Below, piece by piece: positions 44,901 through 52,806 of a stretch of DNA of 64,000 bases (position 1 is the first letter of the stretch; each line of letters starts with the position of its first letter). The notes under the pieces are model-generated. The model did no database searches, was not told the DNA's origin, and was given only the letters and a program-made list of their open reading frames with translations. Origin of the DNA: Paenilisteria newyorkensis (GTDB lineage: Bacteria; Bacillota; Bacilli; Lactobacillales; Listeriaceae); the NCBI RefSeq assembly GCF_000766145.1, contig NZ_JNFB01000009.1, positions 1 to 64,000 of the forward strand. The letters run 5' to 3'. The translations under genes and the position numbers were made by a program.

Positions 44901-46203
44901 TTGCTTTTCCGTTTGCATCTGCAACTTTAGATACTGTGCCGCTTGCGTCTGTGAAGTTGATTGTTGCACCCGCTTGACCTGTTACTGTTACTGTTGTATT
45001 ACCCGCTGTTACTGGAGAAATGGTTGGTTTAGACAAAGTTGTGTCTGCAACGGTTACGCTTGCTTTCGGACTTACTTTACCATTTGCAGGATTAGTTGCT
45101 GTCGCTTCTAATTTAGTCCCAGCCAATTGTCTAGGAATGCTGATAGCGTAGTTTCCAGTTGCATCTACAGTTCCTATCCAAGTATCAGCGCCATTTGTCA
45201 ATGTAATTTTATCTCCAGCAACACCAGATCCTTTGACCAGAGTAGTTAAGTCTGAAACTGGCTGAATTGTCGGAGCACTAGGTATTCTGCTCTCTATAAC
45301 AACAGTGCTCGCATCAGATCCTACACCATTTTTAATCGCTGTTCCTAAAAGTGTTGTCCCTGCAAGTTGCGGAGGAATCTCTACAGAATAGTTTCCTGTA
45401 TTATCAATAATTCCTGTCCCCAGAATTATACTACCTTTTTTTATAGTTATTGTTGCCCCAGGTTCTCCACTCCCATTAACTATTGAATCCATATCAGATA
45501 CTTTGTTAATACTCGTGCTTGCAAAAGCTTGCGATGGATTAAAAGGAACACTATCAACTAAACTTAAACCACTATATATTGCATCTCTAGTCGATGCCTG
45601 AGCAGGAGCGCCGCCTTTTAGTGATATCGTAGTTTTATCACTAGATGCTATGAATGTATACGTAATGATTCCTGAGCCCATCTCCATGGAATATGTTGAA
45701 GCAGAAATAATGTTTGAAGCACTGCCAGGAGAGCTTCCATTATATATGACAGGACCTGCCGCTTGTGCAGAATATTGCTGTGGATTAAGTTGCTTAGGGG
45801 CAGTTCCTTTTAGAGTTACTTTCAACGTATATGTGTGACCAGGTGTAGTGTTTACAACTTGAAATACCTCTTGAATTTTTTGATTTTGGTCTGTAGTAAT
45901 CGTTAACCCCAAACCATTTGCTAACACGCTAGTAGATCCAATGTTGGATACAACATCTCCAGCAGAAAACACTCGATATTCTTGAATCCCCGAACCATTT
46001 GTCGCATAAGCAGTCCAGCCCTGCAAAGTATCAAATTGAGCATTATTTAATGTGCCAGCATTGTATATACTACTTGATACACTTTCCTCTGGTAGCTCCA
46101 TAGCAGAACTTACTATTGGTAATGTTGTTAATAATGATGATGCGATAACGTTAAATGCTACGAAACCTGTGGCGAATTTTTTCAGTGTTTTATTGTTTTT
46201 CAA
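41959..46203 (-). CDS. Very large secreted protein with Ig-like repeat arrays
   Basis: 1414 residues starting at a TTG eight bases after GGAG. Signal peptide about 1–34. An N-terminal carbohydrate-binding-like beta domain (about 38–220; AQFDTLQGWTAYATNGSG, HTYTLKVTLKG). Then about 7 Ig-like modules (225–800; NPIKDTDTKATGKGEPNSD, GDFSIEIPKQNGGT), alternating two types. Seven related modules end the protein (802–1414; GTITATDFILGTDKSITG, TFTGDVKS…YTGGT). No sortase signal, GW or LysM module is seen, so it is probably released or held by the polymer. It is the counterpart of 3571–6321 in the second EPS locus. Confidence 0.8.
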   Translation of the reverse strand: MKNNKTLKKFATGFVAFNVIASSLLTTLPIVSSAMELPEESVSSSIYNAGTLNNAQFDTLQGWTAYATNGSGIQEYRVFSAGDVVSNIGSTSVLANGLGLTITTDQNQKIQEVFQVVNTTPGHTYTLKVTLKGTAPKQLNPQQYSAQAAGPVIYNGSSPGSASNIISASTYSMEMGSGIITYTFIASSDKTTISLKGGAPAQASTRDAIYSGLSLVDSVPFNPSQAFASTSINKVSDMDSIVNGSGEPGATITIKKGSIILGTGIIDNTGNYSVEIPPQLAGTTLLGTAIKNGVGSDASTVVIESRIPSAPTIQPVSDLTTLVKGSGVAGDKITLTNGADTWIGTVDATGNYAISIPRQLAGTKLEATATNPANGKVSPKASVTVADTTLSKPTISPVTAGNTTVTVTGQAGATINFTDASGTVSKVADANGKATFNIPAAKINDEYKATQTGANGKASAADTYKVKDSSTPAAPTVNPIKDTDTKATGKGEPNSDVEVKIGDKTYNGTTDGNGDFSIEIPKQNGGTKVDVIIINPNNGNESTPKEITVTDTTLAKPTISPVAIGDNKVTVTGTAGASITLTTPDGDTITKTADATGKAIFTVDPAKINNEFKATQTGANGKASPAATYTVKDSSTPAAPTVNPIKDTDTKATGKGEPNSDVGVKIGDNTYTGKTDANGDFSIEIPKQNGGTEVEVTQTNPNNGNVSPAKDVIVTDTTLEVPAITPVKAGDSKVVVTGDPGATITLTTPDGDKTSKVADATGKATFTVDPAKAGDTYIATQTGANGKASAPATANATAVTTAGTITATDFILGTDKSITGTFTGDVKSFRVTIGTKVYTGGTINAATGTYSFYALDKATAVGQFKVEGLDASGKVLDTKTANIKTSNTPNPPGTGTITAATFTIHKDKSVTGTFTGDVKTLSLTYDGKEYKGGTVNADGTYSFYALSVITDKTKAANINGFDQYGNKIATSAITLLDANDSQIGTGTVTANDFNLGLDKNITGTFTGDVKSLKVTVGDTVYSGGTLNADGTYSFYGWDKIINTTAAVKVDGYDKNGNKIATTSVTVKKPSTTGTITPATYNLPADKTLTATYTGDVKTVKVVINGTTYTGGTVANGTVSFYISKDDVVKIYAYDAYGTELSNKTVTINSTTSITSGTITPAEYTVGTTNLTADYTGDVKSVKVNINGTDYTGGTFTDGKLTFYIGGKIKSSTDAVTVTAFDAAGKQLDQETVTVKAAATSTTSGTITPAVYLAPGTTYLTADYTGDVKSVKVNINGTDYTGGTFTDGKLNFYIGDKIKSSADVVTVTAFDAVGKQLAKKTLTINDRTAESGTITPAAFSLKTSILSGTYTGTAKSLRITVNGTALAAGGTVASGNFSYYVGLKNKITSKDDVVKVALLDAYGLVMDEKTVTIND
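42280..42700 (-). repeat. Near-identical tandem coding repeats (C-terminal modules)
   Basis: The segment from about 42330 to 42420 recurs at about 42600–42700 almost base for base (for example AATCTGTACCATTGATATTT). Recent duplication of one Ig-like module is likely. Confidence 0.85.
44230..44815 (-). repeat. Near-identical coding repeats (central modules)
   Basis: About 80 bases around 44231–44310 are repeated at 44741–44820 (shared CCTGTTGCTTTTGTGTCTGT), encoding the AAPTVNPIKDTDTKATGKGEP block twice. The longer 510-bp unit contains two Ig-like modules. Confidence 0.85.
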
Positions 46204-46296
46204 TTAAATTTCTCCTTCGTTTATCGGATTTATTTCTTGTGGCTTAACTTATTTACTTCATTTCTTGCAGCCGCTTGGTGCTTCCTCCTTCATTTC

Positions 46297-46325
46297 ATTT
46301 GATCTCAACTTGTATTGGATCTCAA
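46297..46325 (-). promoter_or_regulatory. Candidate promoter of the 1414-residue gene
   Basis: Minus strand TTGAGA (46325–46320), 17 bases, TCAAAT (46302–46297). The octamer TTGAGATC occurs twice here, 17 bases apart, so the −35 and the region before the −10 carry the same sequence and could be a regulator site. The leader to the TTG start would be about 85–90 bases. Confidence 0.45.
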
Positions 46326-46371
46326 GGGCATCACATCCTTTGTGTTTTATTTCGAATTTTAAGATTCAAAT

Positions 46372-47052
46372 TCATTCATTTTGAATCTGGGAAGCTGGTG
46401 CCTGAATACATATATGCTTTTCGTTTACTGTTTTGATAATGAATTGCTCATCCATAAGTTTTTCGAAAATTCGTCGGATGGTTACGACACTGATACCCAA
46501 ATATTCGGCTAAATGTAAAAATGTGAACTGTTTGGGTAGAACAAGGTAATCTTGTTTTTTGTCATCATACTCATGCGCCAAATCGAGTAATACCAGTTTA
46601 CATCGCTGGTAGGGTCTGAGTAAAAAGGCTTTGTAATTGCGCATTAGTAGTTCGATAAGGTCTTGATTAATCATGTAAAGATAAAACCAACCTTCTTGTT
46701 GACTCATAATATATTGGATAATTTCTAATTTTTCAAATTCCATTACTTCGCCATCGCCAAGGCTGTACATTGTTAGAGGTGTTTTCCCATTAAATAGCAT
46801 TGTTTCTAAACCGATAAAATGATTTTTGCCTCTAAAATATAGAATTTTCTCTTTATCATTGGCTTGGATCATACCGTCTAAAATAAAATAGACTTTATTT
46901 TTCTTTTCTTCGGAAATCATGATTTTTTTATTTTTTATTAGGATTTTCTTTTTTTGAATATCTGGATTTTGCAGTAACTGATTGAGCAGGCTTTGTTCAT
47001 TGTAAAGTTCAGCTATTTCTTTCTTGTCGTACAAATCGATAATTGACTGCAT
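46372..47052 (-). CDS. Crp/Fnr-family (PrfA-like) regulator of the second EPS locus
   Basis: 226 residues. N-terminal barrel (KNKVYFILDGMIQANDKEKILYFRGKNHFIGLETM) and C-terminal winged HTH (FTFLHLAEYLGISVVTIRRIFEKLMDE). It resembles 6458–7120 in length, in the barrel (YFILDG / YYILEG; YFRGKNHFIGLE / DFRGTGEFVGLV) and in gene order upstream of a secreted Ig protein. RBS AAAGGAG. It presumably senses a signal and controls the adjacent locus; ligand unknown. Confidence 0.87.
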   Translation of the reverse strand: MQSIIDLYDKKEIAELYNEQSLLNQLLQNPDIQKKKILIKNKKIMISEEKKNKVYFILDGMIQANDKEKILYFRGKNHFIGLETMLFNGKTPLTMYSLGDGEVMEFEKLEIIQYIMSQQEGWFYLYMINQDLIELLMRNYKAFLLRPYQRCKLVLLDLAHEYDDKKQDYLVLPKQFTFLHLAEYLGISVVTIRRIFEKLMDEQFIIKTVNEKHICIQAPASQIQNE

Positions 47053-47471
47053 TCTACAGCTCCTTTCTGCTCTTCTTGTTTTTCTTACAAATATTATTTT
47101 ATACTACTTTGAAATACGAAATATTATCACAGTTTCTGATTTTGAATGAAATTAATGAAACTTCTGTGACTATTTTGTTGCTTTCGAATTTGTAAATTTA
47201 TTATATACCAAGAGATTTTGTCGTCACATTTCGCTATTTTATGGGTTCATATTTTGGGGAGTGTTGGTTATTAATGCATACTTGTTTTGGCTGTTTTGTG
47301 GGTGAATTGGTGAGTTTGTGTCTATTTTTTAACAATAGTAAATGAGGCGAGTGTCACACTTGAGTTATGTTTCGAGACTTGAGTGACTGTGAATTATGAT
47401 TTCAGAGGTTTATGGCGAAGAAAAAACGAATGCTGTGTACAGAAAATAATCTGTTAGCATTCGTTTCTCAC
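47053..47471. other. Regulatory-looking gap between two Crp/Fnr genes
   Basis: 419 bases without a credible gene, AT-rich. It holds a dyad TCACAGTTTC (47127–47136) / GAAACTTCTGTGAC (47157–47170), TCGCTATTTTA near 47231–47241 that also occurs in both copies of the 7.1–7.5 kb leader, TATATA upstream of it, and a PrfA-box-like TTAACAATAGTAAA (47329–47342, two mismatches to TTAACANNTGTTAA). These are candidates only. Confidence 0.4.
47425..47465 (-). terminator. Terminator of the upstream Crp/Fnr gene
   Basis: A 10-bp stem AACGAATGCT (47425–47434) with AGCATTCGTT (47456–47465) and a T6 run on the minus strand, just past the stop at 47472. Confidence 0.87.
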
Positions 47472-48173
47472 TTAAACCCATAAGTTAAATTGGAACTCGA
47501 CTGGGATTGGGATCGCTTCCGGGTCTTTCAAAACCCAATTTCGTTTTCGGATGACTATAATATTTTTTTGTTGCAGCTCCTTCATTAGGTTGGATACATG
47601 GGATAGCGATACGGAGGCGAATTCTCCTAGCTTTTCATAGGTTAGGAACGGGGGCATCTCGATTTCGTTGTCTCTATTTTTAACGCCGAGTTTGTCTCCG
47701 ATGAAGCGAAGCATGTAGTAGACGCGTTCTTGAGAGGATAGCTTACTCATGGAAAGTTGAAAATAGGAGTTGATTCCGACTTTCATTACATAGTTTAATA
47801 GAATGAAATTGCGCGGGTCTTCGTCGAGTAGGATTTGTTTTAAATAGTCAAATTCGATTTCCCAAAGTATGCAATCAGTTAGCGCGATGATGTGGAAGCT
47901 GTCCGTTTGCCAGTCTGTGCGCCCTATCAAAATTGGAAATTCGCCGCGCTTGGCTAAAACTAGGAAAACTTGTTCTCCTTTAAATTCTTTGGTGAGTTCG
48001 GTATATCCTTCTTGAACGAGATATGCAAAGTTACCGATGGACTTGGTTTGAATGGACTGGCCTTGTCGTAGCGCGACTTGATGGCATTTATTGTTGAATT
48101 GGGGATTGCTTTTTAATAGTTTCATGACGTAATCGAAATTGGTGAAATCCTCGATAAAATTTTTCTTATACAT
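47472..48173 (-). CDS. Crp/Fnr-family (PrfA-like) regulator, third full-length copy
   Basis: 233 residues. Barrel (GQSIQTKSIGNFAYLVQEGYTELTKEFKGEQVFLVLAKRG) and winged HTH (PFLTYEKLGEFASVSLSHVSNLMKELQQKNII). RBS AAGGAGC. It is a single-gene unit between two terminators, so it has its own promoter in 48174–48246. Position suggests control of the EPS locus or of the PTS/mannosidase operon; neither is proven. Confidence 0.85.
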   Translation of the reverse strand: MYKKNFIEDFTNFDYVMKLLKSNPQFNNKCHQVALRQGQSIQTKSIGNFAYLVQEGYTELTKEFKGEQVFLVLAKRGEFPILIGRTDWQTDSFHIIALTDCILWEIEFDYLKQILLDEDPRNFILLNYVMKVGINSYFQLSMSKLSSQERVYYMLRFIGDKLGVKNRDNEIEMPPFLTYEKLGEFASVSLSHVSNLMKELQQKNIIVIRKRNWVLKDPEAIPIPVEFQFNLWV

Positions 48174-48246
48174 AGTCGTTTAGCTCCTTTTGTCGCTTTT
48201 TTATTTGTATTCCCCTAAAAAATAAGTGTAACCGTATAAGTATGTA

Positions 48247-48282
48247 AAAACCCAATTTCGCTTGGAGGCAAAATTGGGTTTT
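48247..48282. terminator. Terminator after the mannosidase operon
   Basis: A 12-bp perfect stem AAAACCCAATTT (48247–48258) with 48271–48282, flanked by A and T runs. It is mainly the end of the minus-strand PTS operon (stop at 48290). Confidence 0.88.
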
Positions 48283-48289
48283 CTCGTAT

Positions 48290-50890
48290 CTACATGTCGA
48301 GTCGTAGCGTCACCGCATCGTATGCTGAAATAATGGCGTCAGAATTCTGGATGACTTCTTCCAGCGCGTTAACGATTTCTAGTCTACCATTCTCCGCAAT
48401 ACGTGACAAATCTAGTTTTTGCGGGGTATTCGTTGGATTTTCGAGTCGAATCATGTATTTTGTCGCGTCATAGTATGATGGATAACACGCCGATACGAGG
48501 TATTCTTTTGGTAAGTTGATTAGTTCTAGTGTCCGTTGCAAACCGCGATTCCGTTCCGTTTTCTGGATTTTATTATCTAAGCGGTGTAGGAAATGGTTGT
48601 ACGGCTGGCGTTGATAGGATACGTTTGCTTGGCTCCATTCTCGGCTTCGTGATGCGGTTTCGCGTTCGTCGAAGGAGTCGCCAAGGTGGATGGCGAGGAA
48701 GAAGTGGTGCGTCCCAATGAGCTGTGCGCCTTCTGTTGGTATGAGTACGTGGCCTTTTTTCGTCGTATCTCCGGACGCGCGGCCTGGTCGGTACGCTAAA
48801 TCTGGCTTGCCTAATTGGTCGGTCGTCGCGAGTAGCGTTAACGCGATGTTGCTCCCGAACTGTTGGTATTCCTTGATTCCGCACGTGAAAACAGTGCAGC
48901 TCTCCGTGTCATTTGTCAGCGTGACGCTTTGCTCGAACGGCTCCACATCGATTGGCATCTCGCTGTATATTTCTTGCCAATTTGCTGGCACGCCTGGCTT
49001 TCTTTCGATAAATCCGAACGGGAGCGAGGCGATGTTCGATGTTGTTTCCACGTCAGTGTTTACTTTCAAACGCAGGCGGTGACTCCTAATCTGATTATCC
49101 ACTTCGAGATCACATGTCACTAATTCACTCCTATTTCGAAGTTCCAACACCATCTTCGCAAAAATTTCACCTTGTTTCGCGTTCGTCAAACGGTCTTCCA
49201 AATCAAGCGGAAACCTATTAGTCCCCGTCAAAATGAGCCGTTCCACCTGACTCGATTTCTCCGTCGTGGCTTTTTCAAATTGGAAATAACGCGTCACATC
49301 GCCATCCAGCGGTGAATAATCATACGTATCGCCAGCATTCGCGGTATCCTCTAGCTCGATAAAAGCAGTTTTTCTAGCGCCTTTCGTTGTTTCTAACCGG
49401 ATTTGTCCATTTTCAAAACAAATTGTATAAGACTCGTTCTGAATCACCGTTTCATCCGCAGCAACAGTACTTTCCAATTCCACATCACACGATTCAAAAG
49501 CAATCACGCGGTATCCAAGTCCCGGCAACTGGATTCTCACTCTGACTTGCAACACATAATACCCCGGTTCCTCGATAAAGCGGTTCCCAGCTGGCGTTTC
49601 TTCCAACACATTTTCCCGTGGTTCGATATAGCGTTCCTTGATGATTGTCGCATCTGGATAGTCCGGGAAATGGATTTGCTTGTTTTTCGTGACAACTTGA
49701 ATTTCCTTGTATCCATCAAAAGCCGCGAGTTCCGTATTGAAAACGAGGATTTCATTGGCCTCAAGCTGTAGGTCGTCGGCGATTTTTTTCACAATCGTGT
49801 TTTCGATACTGTCGCACAATTCGTCGGCTTCCTTCATTCGATGCATGATATCTTCCGCAACCGGATCGGAAACGCATCCCGCCAAGCTATCGTGCGCCTG
49901 ACCTTCGAGTAGTTTTTTCCACGTGTGCATCAGCAAGCGTTCACTGATTGGGATTCCCGATGCTTTCGCGATGACGAGTAGCGGTTCGATGCGTGTCAGT
50001 AATTTTTGCTCCAATTCGGCGCTTTTCAACTTGATGTTCATGCGACTGGAACCGATTGTTTTGTGCACGCGAGCCAAAACCGGGCTTCTGAATTCGCCAC
50101 GATATTCCTCCAAATCTGGCAACGTTTTGGCGTACGCGATGAAATCTTGATACGTGCTCAACTCGTAGGAATGGCGCCCCATCTTGTTTATCTCCGCCAG
50201 TTTCTCCGCAAAATTTGTAATGATGTTCAGCTGGTCATTTCCCGATGGAATCAGAACTTCTTGCGTGGCGCTGTATTTCGCGATAAAATCAATCGCCGGA
50301 TCGAGACGCCCATCCACATACGCCGTCGTCGGCTCGAGCAACATCCCAGTTCCATATCCTTGCGGCATATTAATCGCGTAAATCTGCGCCGCATCGCCCA
50401 ATCCGCTCCATTTAAAATAGGTGGACTGAACGTGTTCGCCGAGATGAATCCCGCGCCAAAAAATGATATTATCAAATCCAGCCTGACTAAGTAGCGTCGG
50501 CATCTGCGCGTTAAAGCCAAATGTATCCGGCAAATACCCAATTTCCATGTAATCGCCGTACTTTTTACTATCAAAAATTCCAATCATCGCGTTCCTCAAA
50601 ATCGATTCGCCGTGCGCGAAAAACGCGTCTGTTTGTGTGAACCACGGTCCAATAAATAACTGTTTATCCGCGATCAATTTTTTTATGTCGTCCATTTTTT
50701 CAGGATATAACGCGACATAATCGTCCAAAATCGATAATTGTCCGTCCAACACGAAATTTGCCTCTGGATGCGCCTGTAGTTCCTCGATAACCTCTGTAAA
50801 AAGTTGTTCGCTTAACACTAACGCATCGGCGGACGTGAAATACCATTCCCGATCCCAATGCGTGTGATTCACAATGTGTGCTTTAACCAT
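48290..50890 (-). CDS. Alpha-mannosidase, glycoside hydrolase family 38
   Basis: 866 residues. N-terminal HIVNHTHWDREWYFT, the GH38 zinc-binding His-x-His-W-D motif; GPWFTQTDAFFAHGES contains the nucleophile Asp; HDSLAGC carries a further zinc ligand. The C-terminal half is beta-rich as in MngB. It cleaves alpha-mannosides, probably a phosphorylated substrate delivered by the adjacent fructose-family PTS (2-O-mannosyl-glycerate-6-P in the MngAB system). RBS GGAGG. Last gene of the operon; cytosolic, no signal peptide. Confidence 0.92.
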   Translation of the reverse strand: MVKAHIVNHTHWDREWYFTSADALVLSEQLFTEVIEELQAHPEANFVLDGQLSILDDYVALYPEKMDDIKKLIADKQLFIGPWFTQTDAFFAHGESILRNAMIGIFDSKKYGDYMEIGYLPDTFGFNAQMPTLLSQAGFDNIIFWRGIHLGEHVQSTYFKWSGLGDAAQIYAINMPQGYGTGMLLEPTTAYVDGRLDPAIDFIAKYSATQEVLIPSGNDQLNIITNFAEKLAEINKMGRHSYELSTYQDFIAYAKTLPDLEEYRGEFRSPVLARVHKTIGSSRMNIKLKSAELEQKLLTRIEPLLVIAKASGIPISERLLMHTWKKLLEGQAHDSLAGCVSDPVAEDIMHRMKEADELCDSIENTIVKKIADDLQLEANEILVFNTELAAFDGYKEIQVVTKNKQIHFPDYPDATIIKERYIEPRENVLEETPAGNRFIEEPGYYVLQVRVRIQLPGLGYRVIAFESCDVELESTVAADETVIQNESYTICFENGQIRLETTKGARKTAFIELEDTANAGDTYDYSPLDGDVTRYFQFEKATTEKSSQVERLILTGTNRFPLDLEDRLTNAKQGEIFAKMVLELRNRSELVTCDLEVDNQIRSHRLRLKVNTDVETTSNIASLPFGFIERKPGVPANWQEIYSEMPIDVEPFEQSVTLTNDTESCTVFTCGIKEYQQFGSNIALTLLATTDQLGKPDLAYRPGRASGDTTKKGHVLIPTEGAQLIGTHHFFLAIHLGDSFDERETASRSREWSQANVSYQRQPYNHFLHRLDNKIQKTERNRGLQRTLELINLPKEYLVSACYPSYYDATKYMIRLENPTNTPQKLDLSRIAENGRLEIVNALEEVIQNSDAIISAYDAVTLRLDM

Positions 50891-50905
50891 AATTACCTCC
50901 GTTTT

Positions 50906-52012
50906 TTAAGCTTCCCATTCTGCTTCATCAAAATCATCTTCTTCGACGGTATACGATTCTTCCTGACCTGCGCTATCTTTCCGCAAAGCGACCGACATCC
51001 CTGCTACGACAAGCGTTCCAACTGCGATGGCTAAAATGTAAAACCACCAATTTTGCACGGTGAACCAGCCATAAAAACCGCTGATTGGTGCTTGGTTAAT
51101 CGCGCCAAGTCCTACTGCGAGCGCGCCTCCAATTGCCGAACCAAGCACAGTTGCCGGAATGACTTTTAGCGGAGATTCTACGGCGAACGGAATCGCGCCT
51201 TCGCTGATACCAACGAGTCCCATAATCAGCGAGGATTTCCCAGCTTCACGCATTTCGGTGTTGTATTTTCGTTTTGCGATCAATGTTGCAAGTCCTAAGC
51301 CTAGTGGTGGAATGATGATCGCGACTTGCGCGGCTGTGTTCGGAGCGTAAATGCCACTCGTCAACAGGGCCATCGCGGTCGTAACTGCGGCCTTATTTAC
51401 CGGTCCACCTAAGTCAAATCCAACCATCGCCCCAATAATTGCCGCCATCAAAATTTGGTTCGTTCCTGACATGCCGTTCAACCAAGATTCAAGCGCTTTA
51501 TTCAAGTCAGCAAACGGAATTCCGACAACATAATTTATAATGAGTACAGTAATCAATGTTCCGAATACTGGCACTAAAAAGACGGGCACAATCGATGCTG
51601 CCGATTTTGGTAATTTGACATATTTTTTAATCAAAAGACATGCGTAACCTGCGATCAAACCTGCCGCAAGCGCGCCGAGGAACCCAGCACCAATATCGCG
51701 AGCCAGCAAACCGCCGACAAGTCCTGGTGCAATTCCCAGTTTATCCGAAATCGAATAGGCGATAAACGCTGCAATGACAGGGAACATCATGCCGAGCGCC
51801 AAGCCACCGAAGCCATCTAAACTATGCAGTAGCGAAATAATACCGTTCGCACTATCCGCATATTTCGCGTCCCAAATATTCGTAATCCCGTAAAAAGAAC
51901 CACCAACACGCGCAATCGCCATGATCACCGCACCCGCAATAACGAGTGGAATCATATATGAAATACCTGTTAAAACATGTTTTTTAAGCTCGCTCCCAAT
52001 TTTTCTAAACAT
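50906..52012 (-). CDS. PTS fructose/mannosylglycerate-family EIIC permease
   Basis: 368 residues with about nine hydrophobic helices (GISYMIPLVIAGAVIMAIARV, GFLGALAAGLIAGYACLLIKKYVKLP, GVFGISEGAIPFA-like IMGLVGISEGAIPFAVESP). This is a stand-alone IIC of the Fru family; IIA and IIB are separate genes upstream. It forms the membrane channel taking up and phosphorylating the glycoside. The C-terminus is acidic (EESYTVEEDDFDEAEWEA). Start 12 bases before the IIB stop side of the operon. Confidence 0.92.
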   Translation of the reverse strand: MFRKIGSELKKHVLTGISYMIPLVIAGAVIMAIARVGGSFYGITNIWDAKYADSANGIISLLHSLDGFGGLALGMMFPVIAAFIAYSISDKLGIAPGLVGGLLARDIGAGFLGALAAGLIAGYACLLIKKYVKLPKSAASIVPVFLVPVFGTLITVLIINYVVGIPFADLNKALESWLNGMSGTNQILMAAIIGAMVGFDLGGPVNKAAVTTAMALLTSGIYAPNTAAQVAIIIPPLGLGLATLIAKRKYNTEMREAGKSSLIMGLVGISEGAIPFAVESPLKVIPATVLGSAIGGALAVGLGAINQAPISGFYGWFTVQNWWFYILAIAVGTLVVAGMSVALRKDSAGQEESYTVEEDDFDEAEWEA

Positions 52013-52024
52013 ATTCGTTTCCCC

Positions 52025-52345
52025 CTATTTCTCATCGATTAGTTTCAGTGCTTCGTTAATCACCTTTTCGGCATCTTTAATCGGCGCGCTGACAGGAACC
52101 TCAAGAATCGTTTTCCCAGCAAAGCGCTCACTATTTCGCACTTTCGTATCCACTGCAAAAATCACAACTTCACCAATGTTCACGTCTTTTTCCGTCAATT
52201 CATTCTCGATTCCAGTCGCGCCTTGGGTTTCCACCTTAATCAAGTCGCCCATCTTTTTCGCGCCTTTTTTCAGTGCTTGCGCTGCCATATATGTGTGGGC
52301 CACTCCCGTTGCACATGCGGTTACTGCGATTATTTTTCGTTTCAT
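52025..52345 (-). CDS. PTS fructose-family EIIB subunit
   Basis: 106 residues. Cys11 in ITACATGVAHTYMAAQAL-type motif (AVTACATGVAHTYMAA) is the phosphorylation site. It transfers phosphate from IIA to the sugar at IIC. It overlaps the IIA gene by four bases (ATGA). Confidence 0.95.
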   Translation of the reverse strand: MKRKIIAVTACATGVAHTYMAAQALKKGAKKMGDLIKVETQGATGIENELTEKDVNIGEVVIFAVDTKVRNSERFAGKTILEVPVSAPIKDAEKVINEALKLIDEK

Positions 52346-52806
52346 ACTTCTACCACTCCTTCGTTTAAAATACGGATAACTTCCTCTTTGTCTCGCGTTT
52401 CTTTCAAGCCTGCGACGATATCGTCATCCATGAGCTTGGTCGCGATTTCAGCTAGAATTTTTAAATGGGCGTCGGTTTTGTCGGAGTCGCTGATGGCAAG
52501 TAGGAAAATCATGTTTACCGGCTCGTCATCAAGCGATTCCCACTCAATCAGGTGCTTCGTGCGGGCAAAAGCAATCGCCGAATGTTTCACGCTACCACTT
52601 TTACCGTGCGGAATCGCGATATTATTCCCAATCCCTGTCGTCGCATGCGTTTCCCGATCCAAAACAGCTTGGATGTAGACCTCTTTGTCCGCCAAAATGT
52701 CCTTCGAATCCAGAATCACCGCCATTTCCCGAATCGCCGCTTCCTTCGTTGTCGCTTCTAAATCAAAAACGACGAGTTCTTTTGTCAAGATATCCTTTAC
52801 TTCCAT
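52342..52806 (-). CDS. PTS fructose-family EIIA subunit
   Basis: 154 residues, PTS_EIIA_2 domain. HATTGIGNNIAIPHGKSGSV carries the active His of the IPHG motif. It takes phosphate from HPr. The start overlaps the stop of the PRD activator by one base (TAATG), so expression is coupled to the regulator gene. Confidence 0.95.
   Translation of the reverse strand: MEVKDILTKELVVFDLEATTKEAAIREMAVILDSKDILADKEVYIQAVLDRETHATTGIGNNIAIPHGKSGSVKHSAIAFARTKHLIEWESLDDEPVNMIFLLAISDSDKTDAHLKILAEIATKLMDDDIVAGLKETRDKEEVIRILNEGVVEV

Noticed and set aside
43187..45111. Several plus-strand open frames opposite the 1414-residue gene
   Set aside because: They are low-complexity shadows of the repeat-coding strand, with no RBS and no recognisable domains.
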